DNA of 64,000 nt, from NCBI RefSeq assembly GCF_000003815.2, contig NC_049984.1, positions 27,009,424 to 27,073,423 of the forward strand, in the 5' to 3' direction. The notes beneath the pieces are model-generated. The model had not been told where the DNA came from. It searched no databases and saw nothing but the letters and a program-made list of their open reading frames with translations. The stretch's first letter is position 1. Each line of letters begins with the position of its first letter. The DNA comes from Branchiostoma floridae (taxonomy: Eukaryota; Chordata; Leptocardii; Amphioxiformes; Branchiostomatidae). Below, in pieces: positions 32,040-42,349 of the stretch. The position numbers and the translations under genes are program-made.

Positions 32040-32650
32040 CTCTTAATATAAATACAAAGATATTGCTTTATATAGGAACAACTGACAACATATTGCCTTT
32101 TGTACATGTTACACAGTACATGTTCCCAATCACACACAGACACATGTTACAAGAACTGAAATTCTCGGTTGAAACCTGTGTTTCATGCTGCCGGCCGTCT
32201 GAGGGTGCGGTTTACAGTTAACGTGGACAAATTGGTCGCCTAAAACCGGAAGTGGGATGAGCTGCCGTTTGCGCCATCACACCCACCAATGCGTTGTGCA
32301 AGAACAATATACGAAACTCTTTACAATTCCAGTAGATAGCTCAGATCACAAGACACCTTGGAGGGGAGTTTTTATTGAACCTTGTGCTTGCCTTAAACTT
32401 GGTAATTCACAACAACCACCTTCACACCACTCCGCCTGGTTTTGCCGTTTTCCAGCGCACAGCCAAAAAGCTTCGAGGGGTTGAGTTGGACTTTGCTGGC
32501 CACAGGAGTGCAGTCCTCAGACTTGCATCTGGGTGACTGTCTGCTCCCCTGCCTTCCTCACATACTGCCTGTATGCTTCAGGGTGTCTCCCGCATCTTCT
32601 TTTGTCCTGATCTTTTTGTCCTGATCTGATTGGAACTTTGCCACTCAATC
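32040..32650. other. No gene confirmed
   Basis: The 5' part of the SPAKK gene should lie here or further right on the minus strand, but I could not find a first exon. Plus-strand frames around 32257-32600 show no family features. Confidence 0.3.
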
Positions 32651-32659
32651 AGTTAGTTG

Positions 32660-33560
32660 TTATGAGATATTTTATTTATTTATTTATTTATTCCACTTCA
32701 CAGATTGCGTACAATCTGAGGGGAGTCGGCAACAGAAATCTAGTTCCTCTACGAGGCCGACTCCCCCAGAAAATATACGAAGTTGAGATAAAAAAAAAGC
32801 AGCTCAAGACAAGCCTGACATCAAATACTAAAAGGAATACATAAATGAGAGAGTAACAAGGTCAAATAATTAGAAAAAACATAAACAAACGGTTAAGCTG
32901 TCACTAGGCATGATGAGCAACGGCAAGTAGTTGTCCAAGTACATAAGTTATCAACAGTAAATGTGTCACTTAGTCGGGATCTATAATATGAAACCAACAT
33001 TTTTTTTACGGACTGTAGAGTAAGGTTTGAGTGCATACGAGGATGTTGGCGGATGTCTAGTTTTAAATTGTTCCAGATGACGGCAATACGCCTACAGTAA
33101 GAGAATGTTTCAGTTTTACATGGCCGGGGTACAAGTTGAAATTGGTCTGTATAGCGAAGTGATCTAGTAGGTATGGATACATTGAGGACATGAGAAATGT
33201 TGGTGCAGTAGACGGAAACATTTGAAAAGAAATAAGATATCAAAAAGTTCTCGTCTGTAACACAATGTTAGAAGGTTGGTATGGGTTAATCTGTCCTTAT
33301 AGTTAAGTTCGTAATCATTACAGATGTACTTCTTTGAACACCTACTTTGCGCAGATACAATCTAGTATGCGGTGCCCATATCTGAGAACAGTAGTCTAAA
33401 TGTGGTATCACCAGCGATCGATACAAATTGAGTTTAACAGTAAATGGGGCATTAAAGCCTACTGATCTCTTGATCATTGCAAGTCTTGAGTTACATGTTG
33501 ATATCTTCCTACGTCTTTCTTCTCATGAGTATTCCAAGATAAGTTATGTTGTACATGAAC
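32660..33560 (-). mobile_element. LINE 3' end (CR1/L2-like), 5'-truncated
   Basis: The minus strand reads LYRSLVIPHLDYCSQIWAPH then LYLRKVGVQRS (33430-33290), and after frame changes CRRIAVIWNNLKLDIRQHPR (33080-33020). 'R.LV.PHLEYC..IW.P', 'K.E..QR' and 'WN.LP..IR' are the C-terminal landmarks of CR1/L2-type reverse transcriptases. The element ends in an (AAAT)n tail at about 32663-32692, as expected for this clade. Several frameshifts make it inactive. Confidence 0.7.
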
Positions 33561-33579
33561 TCCTAAACATCACACGGGC

Positions 33580-33780
33580 GCCATATCAACGTCATATGCG
33601 GTTATTTGATTGTGTATTGATCATCTCTAATGATATTTGTGTACTTTTGATGACGTCTTCGACGTCTTTGTACAGTGCAGACATCTGATCGTCCAATGTT
33701 TAGTTGGTCTTGACTGGTTTATGTGTGCCTGTGGGAGGGATTTGTGCACATGTTTTGATTATTTCGTTACACGCCATTTG
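33580..33780 (-). pseudogene. Broken paralogue of the 5520-5600 exon
   Basis: About 200 bases match 5460-5660, including the block CGTCATATGCGGTTATTTGAT. On the minus strand the exon reads THKPVKTN, a stop, then TLDDQMSALYKDVEDVIKS, against SPSLELDEQMAALYRDIEDV in the other copy. A stop and the loss of the donor GT show decay. Confidence 0.6.
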
Positions 33781-33839
33781 TAATCGATGTATACTTCACT
33801 CACATTGGTACATAAATGTCAAACATAATCTGTACTCTT

Positions 33840-34130
33840 CTAGGCGAATACACGTGGAAGGAAGAGATGATATTTTCCAGGTCATTGTCGTCCGAGTCTG
33901 ACTCCGAGCTGCTGGCCGGGTCTCTCCTCGACTGCTTCCCATGTCGTCCAGGGGCGGCTGGCGCCAGCCTCTTCCCGTCTCCCGCTTTCCGACCAAGACC
34001 GGAGGTCGACGGACCATCGTCGACCAGACTGACGGCGGCCTGGGCGGCGTCCTTGCTGGCTTTGTCCTGATGGATGGGTTGGGCCGCCGTGATGTTGTTG
34101 GCGGCCAGGATGGCACAGTGCGCTAACTTC
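33840..34130 (-). pseudogene. Third copy (3' part) of the LTGED gene
   Basis: The minus strand reads ILKLAHCAILAANNI, KASKDAAQAAVSLVDDGPST and DPASSSESDSDDNDLENIIS. KASKDAAQAA aligns with KASKAAAQAA in the intact gene at 34233-34652, and the downstream basic/serine tail differs. The N-terminal LTGED module is missing. It could alternatively be the downstream exon of that gene. Confidence 0.4.
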
Positions 34131-34232
34131 AGGATGGAGGACCCGGGCTTGTATCAAATCCCTTCTTACCTCGCTCTCTGTTCGAGTTTAGATGTGGGTG
34201 TTATATCGGGTGCTCCTGCCTTCCCCTTATAC

Positions 34233-34652
34233 CTAACTGCTATCCTTCCCCTTTTTTGTCTTCTTTGCCTTTTTGGCTGGGGGTGGGAGGCCAGAAGAAG
34301 AGGCGCCGTCCGTCTTCGACGCCGCTGCCGTTGTTGCATGCTCCGTCTCGCGGGGTGGGACGTGGGTCGGGTCCAGCAGGGTCGCGGCCGCCTGGGCCGC
34401 GGCTTTGCTGGCCTTGGGGTCCATCCCCGTCATGCCCAGGAGGAACCCGGTGTCTTCTCCTGTGAGGGTCTCCAGTCGCTCCGACAGCTCGACGTCGCTG
34501 AGGTTGCGGATCGGCACATCCGCTGTGAACCTTGCATGGAGATCCTCCTCTGGGAGGGGAGTTTCTCCTCGCACTTTCATAAAGACACCTAACAAATTCT
34601 GCCCCACAAGGGTGGCATCTCCGCGCAGGACAATGGGAGCCGGAGCGCTCAT
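34233..34652 (-). CDS. Intact single-exon gene with LTGED module (unknown)
   Basis: An uninterrupted frame of 139 codons from ATG 34652 (context CACCATGAG, a good Kozak match) to a stop at 34233. It starts MSAPAPIVLRGDATLVGQNL, has ELSERLETLTGEDTGFLLGM in the centre, and ends in a basic nuclear-signal-like PAKKAKKTKKGK. The GC content is clearly higher than in flanking DNA. A related copy with a stop lies directly upstream (34745-34977). I do not recognise the family. It may be the first gene of a retroelement or a small nuclear protein. Confidence 0.5.
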   Translation of the reverse strand: MSAPAPIVLRGDATLVGQNLLGVFMKVRGETPLPEEDLHARFTADVPIRNLSDVELSERLETLTGEDTGFLLGMTGMDPKASKAAAQAAATLLDPTHVPPRETEHATTAAASKTDGASSSGLPPPAKKAKKTKKGKDSS

Positions 34653-34744
34653 GGTGAGGACCGCTCCGGTCCTGTTCGCGACACGGAGTGAGATCACATG
34701 TGGGGTTTGTTGTATCTAACTCGCTCATCGCGCGAGGCATGACG

Positions 34745-34977
34745 GGATAGGGATCCAAGCCGGCCATCTCCATCAAGGTCTCCGAGTCCTCCCCAGTCAA
34801 CGCCCCAATCCGCTCAGAGATCTCTCCGGCAATGTACGACGACAGAGGCTTATCGGCTTCAAACCGAGCAAGCTGATCCTCAGTAGGTGGAGCGTCGGAT
34901 CCCCGCAACTCCCTCAAAAGCGGGACAATGCTGCGGCCCACAAGAGTGGCGTCCGCCTATAGAACCGGAAAGGATGA
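34745..34977 (-). pseudogene. Upstream paralogue of the LTGED gene, with TAG
   Basis: The minus strand reads MSSFPVL, a TAG, then ADATLVGRSIVPLLRELRGS and GEISERIGALTGEDSETLME. The alignment with the gene at 34652 is colinear from the start codon (DATLVG and LTGED shared). It lacks the lysine tail. An alternative is a tatag splice acceptor exactly at the stop codon, which would make this a second exon of a longer protein with two modules. Confidence 0.5.
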
Positions 34978-34999
34978 CATGACTACCGTTCTTGTTGGG

Positions 35000-35780
35000 C
35001 GTCGAGACCCGAGTGAGGACATATGGTGTGTTCGATACCTAGACCCTTCCTCATGCAAAGCCTTTCCATCACACTCATCAGCTCCTCCAGGGCCCCCCTT
35101 CCCAACATCCTTTGAGGACGAGTCGGCTTGCGCCAACCTGTAGGCTTCGTCAGTCTGAATGACTTCTCCCTAGTTAGCCTTTATCTTCTTGATACCAAAC
35201 CCCCCCTCTCAGTATCCTCAGGTGATAATTTGTTGATGAAGTTTGTGGAAAATTACACGTCAGCAACTCTATTCTTGACTACTGATATAATACAGAATCC
35301 CATCCTAAGCATCTTCTTGTCAAGAAATATTCAGTACATAGTTGCAAAGGTGTCAAATTATGTAAACATCAAATGACAATCCAAATGTATTCACATGGGC
35401 TTTTCTGTAAAATCTGGCTGATTTATTGACTTTTATTGACTCCCTTGCCTCTAACGCAAGTTCCTTGTGCGATATAGTGTCTTAGCTCATCCCGCAACTG
35501 GAAGTTATAAAATGGATATGAATGTTTTAAATTATTAGATACTGATCCCATGTCATGGATGAAGCGTTTAGGCATTGATCAGAATCCTTCTGTCACTTCT
35601 AGTCAACCCTTGATTTTTTTTTGGTCTTTGTGTAATATCTTTTAGTATCGTATACCTGTGCTGGGGTGTTAGTCTCATAAACTATTGGGTTTTGATTGGG
35701 TTTTTTTTTCGGTTGAGCCGCTAGCCATTTTGTCCACAGTGAAGCTGCATGACATGGCTTCATCGACGTACTCGTGTAAT
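35000..35780. other. No gene confirmed
   Basis: AT-rich beyond 35180. Nothing with family motifs or paired splice sites. Confidence 0.4.
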
Positions 35781-35784
35781 TTCT

Positions 35785-36030
35785 CAACCCAAATACCGAT
35801 GATATCTCCATCCTTTTCCCTCCCTCACATTAGTGAGCCTGATGGACATGCTTAACTGCAAAGCGAGGCAGATGTCATCTTGTAGGCCCACGTACAGGGT
35901 AACATTTCTCTTGGAGAGAATCTCCCTTTCTTCCACACTTTTTGCTTCCATTAGTGTTCTGCGCTGGGCCTCCAAGCGATCGTTGCCATTAACTAATACA
36001 GTACTTGTGCAGTTTTTCTTTGTCAAAGTC
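35785..36030 (-). CDS. Unrecognised coding-like fragment
   Basis: The minus strand is open for about 80 codons including MEAKSVEEREILSKRNVTLY and QDDICLALQLSMSIRL. It follows the gypsy integrase scrap in the same direction but is not part of an integrase. Its identity is unknown. Confidence 0.3.
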
Positions 36031-36044
36031 CTCCACTGAAGGGC

Positions 36045-36145
36045 AGTCTTCCCTCTTGATCAAACCGATCAAGATATCCCGGTGACGATGTCACGTGGTG
36101 GAAGTTCCACTCTTCGGCAAACGACTTGAATTCTGCAGACTAAGT
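36045..36145 (-). pseudogene. Gypsy-type integrase scrap
   Basis: The minus strand reads EFKSFAEEWNFHHVTSSPGY. 'EF..FA..W.F.H.TSSP.Y' is the segment just before the catalytic glutamate of Ty3/gypsy integrases. Homology stops at once and no other pol domain is seen around it. Confidence 0.55.
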
Positions 36146-36179
36146 TCCTCTACCCTTCTCTGATTCACTGCTCATACAA

Positions 36180-37830
36180 CAACGTGTAAATGAGAGAGAT
36201 TTAATGAAAAGAGCAGAAAATGAAGAAATGTTCCAGCTTGAAATCAGTCACACCAGATTACAACACTGAATTCAAACTAGCATTAAATTTCCTGCGCCAA
36301 GAAAACCTTTTCATGAGTCAATATAGACTGTTGTCAGGACATCCTCAGTGCCTTGTAGTGTAGTAGAGAATCTTCATCTCTAAACCGTCGAAGCGATAAC
36401 GAAGTTCTGCAGCTGTAGACCTAATGCATGTTTCACCCTGGCATCAGTCAAGTAGGCAACATTGTTAACAGAACTATTGACCTGCTGTAAAAGCTGCAAC
36501 ACATCCAGGTGTCCACACACGCTGCAGAACAGATCACCTCCCCGTGTTGAATACGGTCACGTGGAACCCGTTAAAGCTGGGTCGGTTGAATTTATTCAAT
36601 CACTTTCTGAGAATTATCACTTTTCATATACATTGTACACAAATATGATTGTGTTTCACATGTGAAGTAATGGATATTTGTAGTGAAGTATTTGAATGTG
36701 ATGGTTACTTTCCCAGCCAAACTCCACCATGCATCCATACAGGAGTAGTGCATTGGTGTCCTTTACCAGGAATTCTTTGTAGACATTGTGGCAAGGAAGA
36801 CCTCTCCGAGGGCAATAAGAGAGGCAAGAGCCCTTGGAGCGTCGGTATTTGCCAGTTTGCCGTACAATTCTGTACCTGTGTACGCATCGTGTGGGGTGTT
36901 ACTCGTCGGAAGGGAATTGCAGAACAGTTACAACTTTCTCCACAACATCATGGAAATGTATACTATGTACCTGACTGTCTAAAATATCTGTTCAAAAACT
37001 CGACAGAATTGACACATACATGTTTCTGTAGTAATAACTACTACCTACTAGAGATTATACAATGGACACCTTTGTGTAAATTAATTCAGATACTGTTTCA
37101 GGACACGTCAAGGGATTGGCAAGTAACCATGGTTCGATATTAATGTTTAAGAATACTGTATACACCTAACCAATGGCATTACATATGACATTACATATGA
37201 CAATTCAGGTACACATACAAAAAAGAAAATTGTGTAGAACATGAAATAGTAGAATATCAGTAAAACAAAACTGAAAACTATACTGAGAAAAGTGAGTAAA
37301 TGACATGATATTCTTAATACAGCTGACATAATCAGCAGCTGTACTTGCTTGACATCTTCTTTTACATAGTTGTTCCTTATATTGTCACCCACTCATCCTA
37401 CGGCTTTTGGATTTTTACATTCCTGCAGCCACTCCTCCACCTTCCACTCCTTTCCTTCTCTCACCCAGCTCTCAAGTTTGGGCACCAGATCCAGAAAAGG
37501 AATGGAAGGTGTCGGGGAAACTTTCCAAACAGGATGCAATCTTTCTGGGAATTTTACCTATGTCACTCTACATTATCGGCCTTACGCTGGCTTATTCTCT
37601 TCTTCCTGTACTACCAGCGCATGGAACTGGGCCACGATCACTTGTTGTTCTCAGCAACTGTTCAGTACATAATGAAAGCTCCTTGATACGTCATGTCCTG
37701 TTACACATTCTTACACTTCTGGGTCTCCTGTGCTCCAAACTTTGGCTATACGGTTTGTATACTATCAAACTCCTTTCTACATCCTGCACATGTTTTGGCT
37801 GTAAAATCCATGCGTCCGACCAATTCCCGT
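36180..37830. other. No gene confirmed
   Basis: Open frames at 36649-37143 and 37345-37970 overlap each other on both strands without motifs. The 3' end of the first exon of the 37.8-kb gene may lie near 37700-37830, because a frame begins MSCYTFLHFW at 37693, but that start is unproven. Confidence 0.3.
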
Positions 37831-37842
37831 TCAGAGAAAGGC

Positions 37843-37980
37843 GGAGATGCAGCAGCTGCAGAGAAAGGCGGAGATGCAGCAGCTGCAGAGAAAGGCGGAA
37901 ATGCAGCAGCTGCAGAGAAAGGCGGAAATACAACAGCTGCAGAGGAACATTCCATCCAGAACCAACAAATTAAATCACGG
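37843..37980 (+). CDS. Exon with 9-residue AEKGGDAAA repeats
   Basis: After a cccgttcag acceptor-like site the plus strand encodes three to four units of AEKGGDAAA/AEKGGNAAA and ends SIQNQQIKSR at an excellent CG|GTAAGA donor. The 27-bp DNA repeat is nearly perfect. The donor phase (two bases) matches the next exon at 38607. The frame also extends upstream to an ATG at 37693. Confidence 0.5.
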
Positions 37981-38606
37981 TAAGATTTTATTTATGCAGT
38001 AATGTTCCGTGGATTGTACATTTATAGTATTATATGACACTAACATTGATGAAAGCAATCCCTGTTTGCAGTTCATACGAAAGTCACTGTACTTTTGTCG
38101 TGTCAATAAAACTAGATGTACATCGGTGGGTCCCGTAACTACGGGATACCCGTTTTCGGACAGATTTTTTGTCTCATGTAGAAAGGAGCATGTCGGCATG
38201 AGAATTCAGCGATTGTAAACAAAAACTGTGGTATTCAAAGCGTGTTGTTGTATAACAGGATTCCGAATTTCATCAAGTACAGTGATGCTATATTGCATAC
38301 TGTGTCTAAAGAGTAATGGCCTACAAACATTTCATGTTTCAAATGGTGGGAAGAAATCAATATGGTAAATGAGCGCGTCTCCCTCCTTGAAAAGACTGTC
38401 TTCCTTTCTTCAAGATGGGAATAAAATGAGTTAGTTCAAAATATTCCCTGACACTTAGTCTTACTAAAATCTACTTGTCAGACTTACGACACTGCAAAGA
38501 TAACACAAGTGAGGTGTTGCCGAAAACAACACGACTGACAAACCATGATTACGTCACGAAGTTTGTTACCTAAGGTCACTTGTTGTTTTTATGTTTTGTT
38601 TTGCAG

Positions 38607-38751
38607 CGACAAAGTTGTGGCCACCATCAAGTGCGAAAGTAGGTGCAAATTCTACAAAGAGTCAAACTATGGTTACTGCAAAAACAATTGCTTTTGTGGC
38701 ACGAAATACCAAAGAAACCTTTCTAAACAACAAAGTGTGTACCCATTTTGA
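38607..38751 (+). CDS. Terminal exon, cysteine-rich defensin-like spacing
   Basis: After tgttttgttttgcag the frame continues in phase from the 37980 donor and reads DKVVATIKCESRC, KFYKESNYGYC, KNNCFCGTKY, then a stop at 38751. Cysteines are spaced C-x3-C-x10-C-x3-C-x-C, and GYCKNNC fits a gamma-core (G-x-C-x3-C). This is the spacing of cysteines 2 to 6 of CS-alpha-beta defensin-like peptides, but the first cysteine is absent in the 30 residues before it. A secreted peptide is a possibility, not a claim. The long repeat-containing N-terminus is unusual for that class. Confidence 0.5.
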
Positions 38752-38759
38752 GCAGCTGA

Positions 38760-39185
38760 TAAAGTACTAGTAACTAACACTTTGTGTATTGTCCAATTCG
38801 TGTATTGATCCATATTTTTATTGATCAACAAAATAATGTACAGGACGTAGAGGTGATTCAGATTGATAGACTGTAAAATCAAGATTGTGACCTACTAGGG
38901 TCCGAAGATTGCCGAGAAGATTTACACTTGGTTGTTTATAGGTAGGGCAGTATAACAGTATAACAAGTATAACAGTATAACAGCTCGGCCAAAGTAAAGT
39001 AAAGTAGGTAAGTATAACAAAAACATGAACAACGCCTTCACTTCGATAACCCCCAGTTACAGGCTAGACTTAGGACTACATTTCGTGTAAACAAACTGTC
39101 TTATGTAAATAGACTAAAGTTCGGCTGTACGATGATGATGATGATGATGACACCTTTGATCCATATATACGTACTCACTCGTTTA
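38760..39185. other. No gene; (GAT)n microsatellite
   Basis: Includes repeated AACAGTATAACA blocks near 38945-38980 and a (GAT)n run at about 39130-39150. Confidence 0.5.
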
Positions 39186-39189
39186 CAGA

Positions 39190-39285
39190 TGACAACAACG
39201 AGTATTACACTCTCATACTAGAGGAAAAGATTTCCTCAGATGACTTCGAGATGCCATTAACGTTGAAAAATGGCAAAACATGATG
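39190..39285 (+). CDS. Possible short exon, acidic
   Basis: After ctcgtttacag one frame reads DNNEYYTLILEEKISSDDFE then MPLTLKNGKT and a stop. A GTGAGA donor follows 15 bases later. It is acidic and coding-like but too short to place. Confidence 0.3.
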
Positions 39286-39602
39286 GGCACAAATCAAGGT
39301 GAGAATATAAGATTCAAAAGATTGGTGTGGTTGTTTAAGTTGGTTACGACGTATTTTGAGCAATCGAACTTGAATATGAGATGATTTCACATAGTGATTA
39401 GATAAATAGATGCAATAGTCTCAAATGTATGTATGTGCGAGTGGGTGTTTATATGCGAACAAAACATGTACATGCATGTACACGTACAGGCATCAGAATG
39501 CTTACAGCAACATTCTGAGGGGAACAGATACAATTCATATATTTTTGAGAAAATATAAATAGCAACTGCAACTTGAATGATTGTTTTAATTCTTCTTTAC
39601 AG

Positions 39603-40226
39603 AAACATACTCAATTCGCCTGGCCAAAAAGTGCCGTACAAAACAAGGAGACGTACAAGGAGATGCCGCACGGCAAGGTGACCAAGGAGCCGCAAGACGG
39701 CAAGGTGACCAAGGAGCCGCGGAACGGCAAGGTGACCAAGGAGCCGCAGGACGGCAAGGTTACCAAGGAGCCGCGGAACGGCAAGGTTACCAAGGAGCCG
39801 CAGAACGGCAAGATGACCAAGGAGCCGCGGAACGGCAAGGTGACCAAGGAGCCGCGGAACGGCAAGGTGACCAAGGAGCCGCGGAACGGCAAGGTGACCA
39901 AGGAGCCGCGGAACGGCAAGGTGACCAAGGAGCCGCGGAACGGCAAGGTGACCAAGGAGCCGCAGGACGGCAAGGTGACCAAGGAGACGCAGGACGGCAA
40001 GATGACCAAGGAGCCGCAGGACGGCAAGGTGACCAAGGAGCCGCAGGACGGCGAGGAGAGCATGGATCTTAATCTTGATCTTGATCTAGGTGACACTGTC
40101 GAAAGTGTTGCCAGCACAACAGCCAACATCAGATTCTTGGTGGCCAAAGATGGCATATTCAGGAAGGATTCGTCAAAGGCAGTCCCAGTGCATAATAAGC
40201 CTACGTTTTTGCCCGAAATACTTTAG
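39603..40226 (+). CDS. Terminal exon, GKVTKEPQD repeat protein
   Basis: After ttctttacag the plus strand is open to a TAG at 40226. It begins KHTQFAWPKSAVQNKETYKE and continues in 14 to 15 copies of the 9-residue unit GKVTKEPQD/GKVTKEPRN, then SMDLNLDLDLGDTVES and ends KPTFLPEIL. The repeat is highly basic and hydrophilic, and the tail is acidic then neutral. The upstream exon is not identified. The array is a 27-bp coding minisatellite. The function is unknown, and a disordered linker protein is likely. Confidence 0.55.
   Translation, partial: KHTQFAWPKSAVQNKETYKEMPHGKVTKEPQDGKVTKEPRNGKVTKEPQDGKVTKEPRNGKVTKEPQNGKMTKEPRNGKVTKEPRNGKVTKEPRNGKVTKEPRNGKVTKEPRNGKVTKEPQDGKVTKETQDGKMTKEPQDGKVTKEPQDGEESMDLNLDLDLGDTVESVASTTANIRFLVAKDGIFRKDSSKAVPVHNKPTFLPEIL
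39664..40052 (+). repeat. 27-bp coding minisatellite
   Basis: Units of GGCAAGGTGACCAAGGAGCC followed by GCGGAAC or GCAGGAC, 14 to 15 copies. Changes between units are mostly at the variable last two residues (QD/RN) and at third positions (GTG/GTT). Confidence 0.9.
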
Positions 40227-40309
40227 TTACTGTTAATACTTAATTTGCATAATCAACTAGGTAAAAGGAAAACTGTAGACTATTTGCATCAGAAAAGTAT
40301 TTGACGAAT

Positions 40310-40905
40310 CCTTCCTGAACATATGTTTAGGCTAAAGTTAGATTTTGACATGTGATATTATCTTTAGGATAAAACTGTTGGACATTCACATGTGATACTA
40401 TATTTAGGACATCATTGTTAGGTATTGATATGTGATATTGTGTTTAGGCTAAGACTGTTAGACATTCACATGTGATACTTTATTCAGCCTTAAGTTGTCA
40501 GATTTTGACATGTGATACTACTAGTATGTTTAGCATAAGACTGTTAGATATTCACATGTGATACTTTATTCAGCCTAAAGTTGTCAGATTTAGACATGTG
40601 ATACTACTAGTATGTTTAGCATAAGACTGTTAGATATTCACATGTGATACTTTATTCAGCCTAAAGTTGTCAGATTTAGACATGTGATACTACTAGTATG
40701 TTTAGCATAAGACTGTTAGATATTCAAATGTGATACTTTATTCAGGCTAAAGTTGTAAGATTTTGACATGTGATACTACTAGTATGTTTAGGCTAAGACT
40801 GTTAGATATTCATATGTGATACTATATTTAGGATAAGATTGTTAGGTATTGATATGTGACATTATGTTTAGGCCAAGATTGTTCAATATTGACATGTGAT
40901 ATTAG
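40310..40905 (+). repeat. ~84-bp satellite with 42-bp half-units
   Basis: About seven copies of ACATGTGATACT followed by ACTAGTATGTTTAGCATAAG, ACTGTTAGATATTC and ACATGTGATACTTTATTCAG. Each 84-bp unit is two diverged 42-bp halves sharing CATGTGATA. Noncoding. Confidence 0.88.
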
Positions 40906-40909
40906 ACTA

Positions 40910-41435
40910 TATAATTGTCATCTCATGTTACATTTGCCGTGTTATACACGCTATCGTGATCAGATCTTTCCGGCTTTTCCCGAAACTGCAGTCAGGCCAG
41001 GGTCTTCTATGTTTTATATGATATGTTGATATACAGCCTTGTCGAACTCGACAATTAGTTACCTTACAATAAATGTGATGCGAAAAAAGGAATTTAAACA
41101 CGTATGATGTTGATTATTTCACTTTTCCAAAGGTGTAAGCAGGATACATGACTTCATACAATCTGACAATATATAAAGGTAAAAACCTACTTGACTCTTT
41201 CAGTAACTTCACGGTCATGAATATATTTTTCTTGATGAAGTCGGCAACTCAACTCGGTAACTCACACCCACGTAGGTAGGCCTGGTGCTCGAGTTAACAT
41301 AATAACAATCATAATGGGTTTAATATCAAATGAAAGGACATCACCCAGTGCTCGAAATACTTTTTTTCAGCCAGGTTGCGCAGATTAAGCGCACTTTTCT
41401 CAATAAACATCCATTTATCGATCTTTTAAAAATAA
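40910..41435. other. No gene seen
   Basis: AT-rich, without exon signals. Confidence 0.4.
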
Positions 41436-41614
41436 AGACTGTATTTTTCTCAGACTCTAATATAATTCCAATAGGCAAGATGGACTGTCCACCATTGCAT
41501 TTGGTGGCTAGTTTCAGATATTGTTTTAGATAATTAGCACTTTGTATTTTCACACTAAAAGTAGAATGCTTGTCAAAATTAACTACTCATAAGTTGTATT
41601 ATACCCTTGTCTAG

Positions 41615-41689
41615 CCACGGAAGATCCCGCCTACCCACCCCACACCTGAGTTTTCAAAGCAACCAGATGGGTCTACTGGGGCAAAAAAG
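41615..41689 (+). CDS. Cassette exon ending STGAKK
   Basis: Twenty-five codons in phase 0 between ccttgtctag and AAG|GTAAGA, encoding PRKIPPTHPTPEFSKQPD then GSTGAKK. The final STGAKK and donor recur at 52239-52502. Confidence 0.45.
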
Positions 41690-41896
41690 GTAAGATATTA
41701 TCTATACTTACTGAGATTTATGAGTACTGTTAATTTCTCAGAAGTTAATTCTCAATATACTCCCATGGTCTGACCACCAATGCATTTGTGTGTGGCTAGT
41801 TTCAGATGTTGTTTAGGATAATAAGCACTTTGTATTTTCACATTAAAAGTAGAATTCTTGTCAAAATTGACTAAGTTGTATTATACCCTTCTCTAG

Positions 41897-41957
41897 CCAC
41901 GCAAGACCCCGCCACTTCCAACCATGGAGCCAGCGGGAGGGGCATCAGGCACCCATG
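41897..41957 (+). CDS. Cassette exon PRKTPPLP
   Basis: Between cttctctag and CATG|GTAAGA it encodes PRKTPPLPTMEPAGGASGTH. The related exon at 52720-52800 reads PCKTSPLPTPPLPIMEAAGG. Proline-rich, unknown function. Confidence 0.45.
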
Positions 41958-42235
41958 GTAAGATATAAATAATCATCAATATTATTCAGCCCAATCTCGG
42001 GTATAATTCATACATGTTAAACATTAGGTAGATATGACATAACAAATTTATCATTATTGTAAAGATATACCAGAATTCTTGAGATGATTACACAATGTTG
42101 TAACTGGTTTTGAAAGCCAAAAGTAGACTGTTCTGTCCCTTTGTAGCAGCCTTACCGAGTAACCAATTAGTGTTTTCTGACTGGTGGTTTGTAGTGCCAC
42201 ATGGTTTTCCATTATAAAATGTGAGTACCGTGCAG

Positions 42236-42346
42236 TACTGTAAATGCACAAGTTCGCGGGATGTCGCTACAGCGAAATTAAAACCGCCGTTCTTTTCTCA
42301 GCAACCATAAAATTAAATCTCGCGAACTTTAAATGCATTTACAGTA
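42236..42346. mobile_element. 111-bp MITE
   Basis: Left TACTGTAAATGCACAAGTTCGCGG and right CGCGAACTTTAAATGCATTT-ACAGTA are imperfect inverted repeats. It belongs to the same end family as 10943-11150. No coding. Confidence 0.7.
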
Positions 42347-42349
42347 ACT

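Larger units (their letters stand above)
41436..41957 (+). repeat. Tandem intron-exon cassette, two copies
   Basis: A ~180-bp intron-like block (AGATGGACTGTCCACCATTG ... TTGTATTATACCC) followed by a ctag acceptor and an exon beginning CCACG(G/C)AAGA occurs at 41436-41689 and again at 41745-41957. A third copy lies at 52540-52800. The intron body is conserved as well as the exon, so the unit was duplicated as DNA. Confidence 0.75.

Noticed and set aside
39640-40060. Alternate frame reading GDQGAAERQ like a collagen repeat
   Set aside because: Glycines are not at every third residue, and that frame lacks a sensible start and end.
40060-40095. MDLNLDLDLG resembles a plant EAR (LxLxL) repression motif
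   Set aside because: EAR motifs act with plant corepressors. In an animal genome a short LxLxL run has no predictive value.
39611-40156. Minus-strand 181-codon frame
   Set aside because: Antisense of the GKVTKEPQD repeat exon, whose own strand has an acceptor, a non-repeat C-terminus and a stop.
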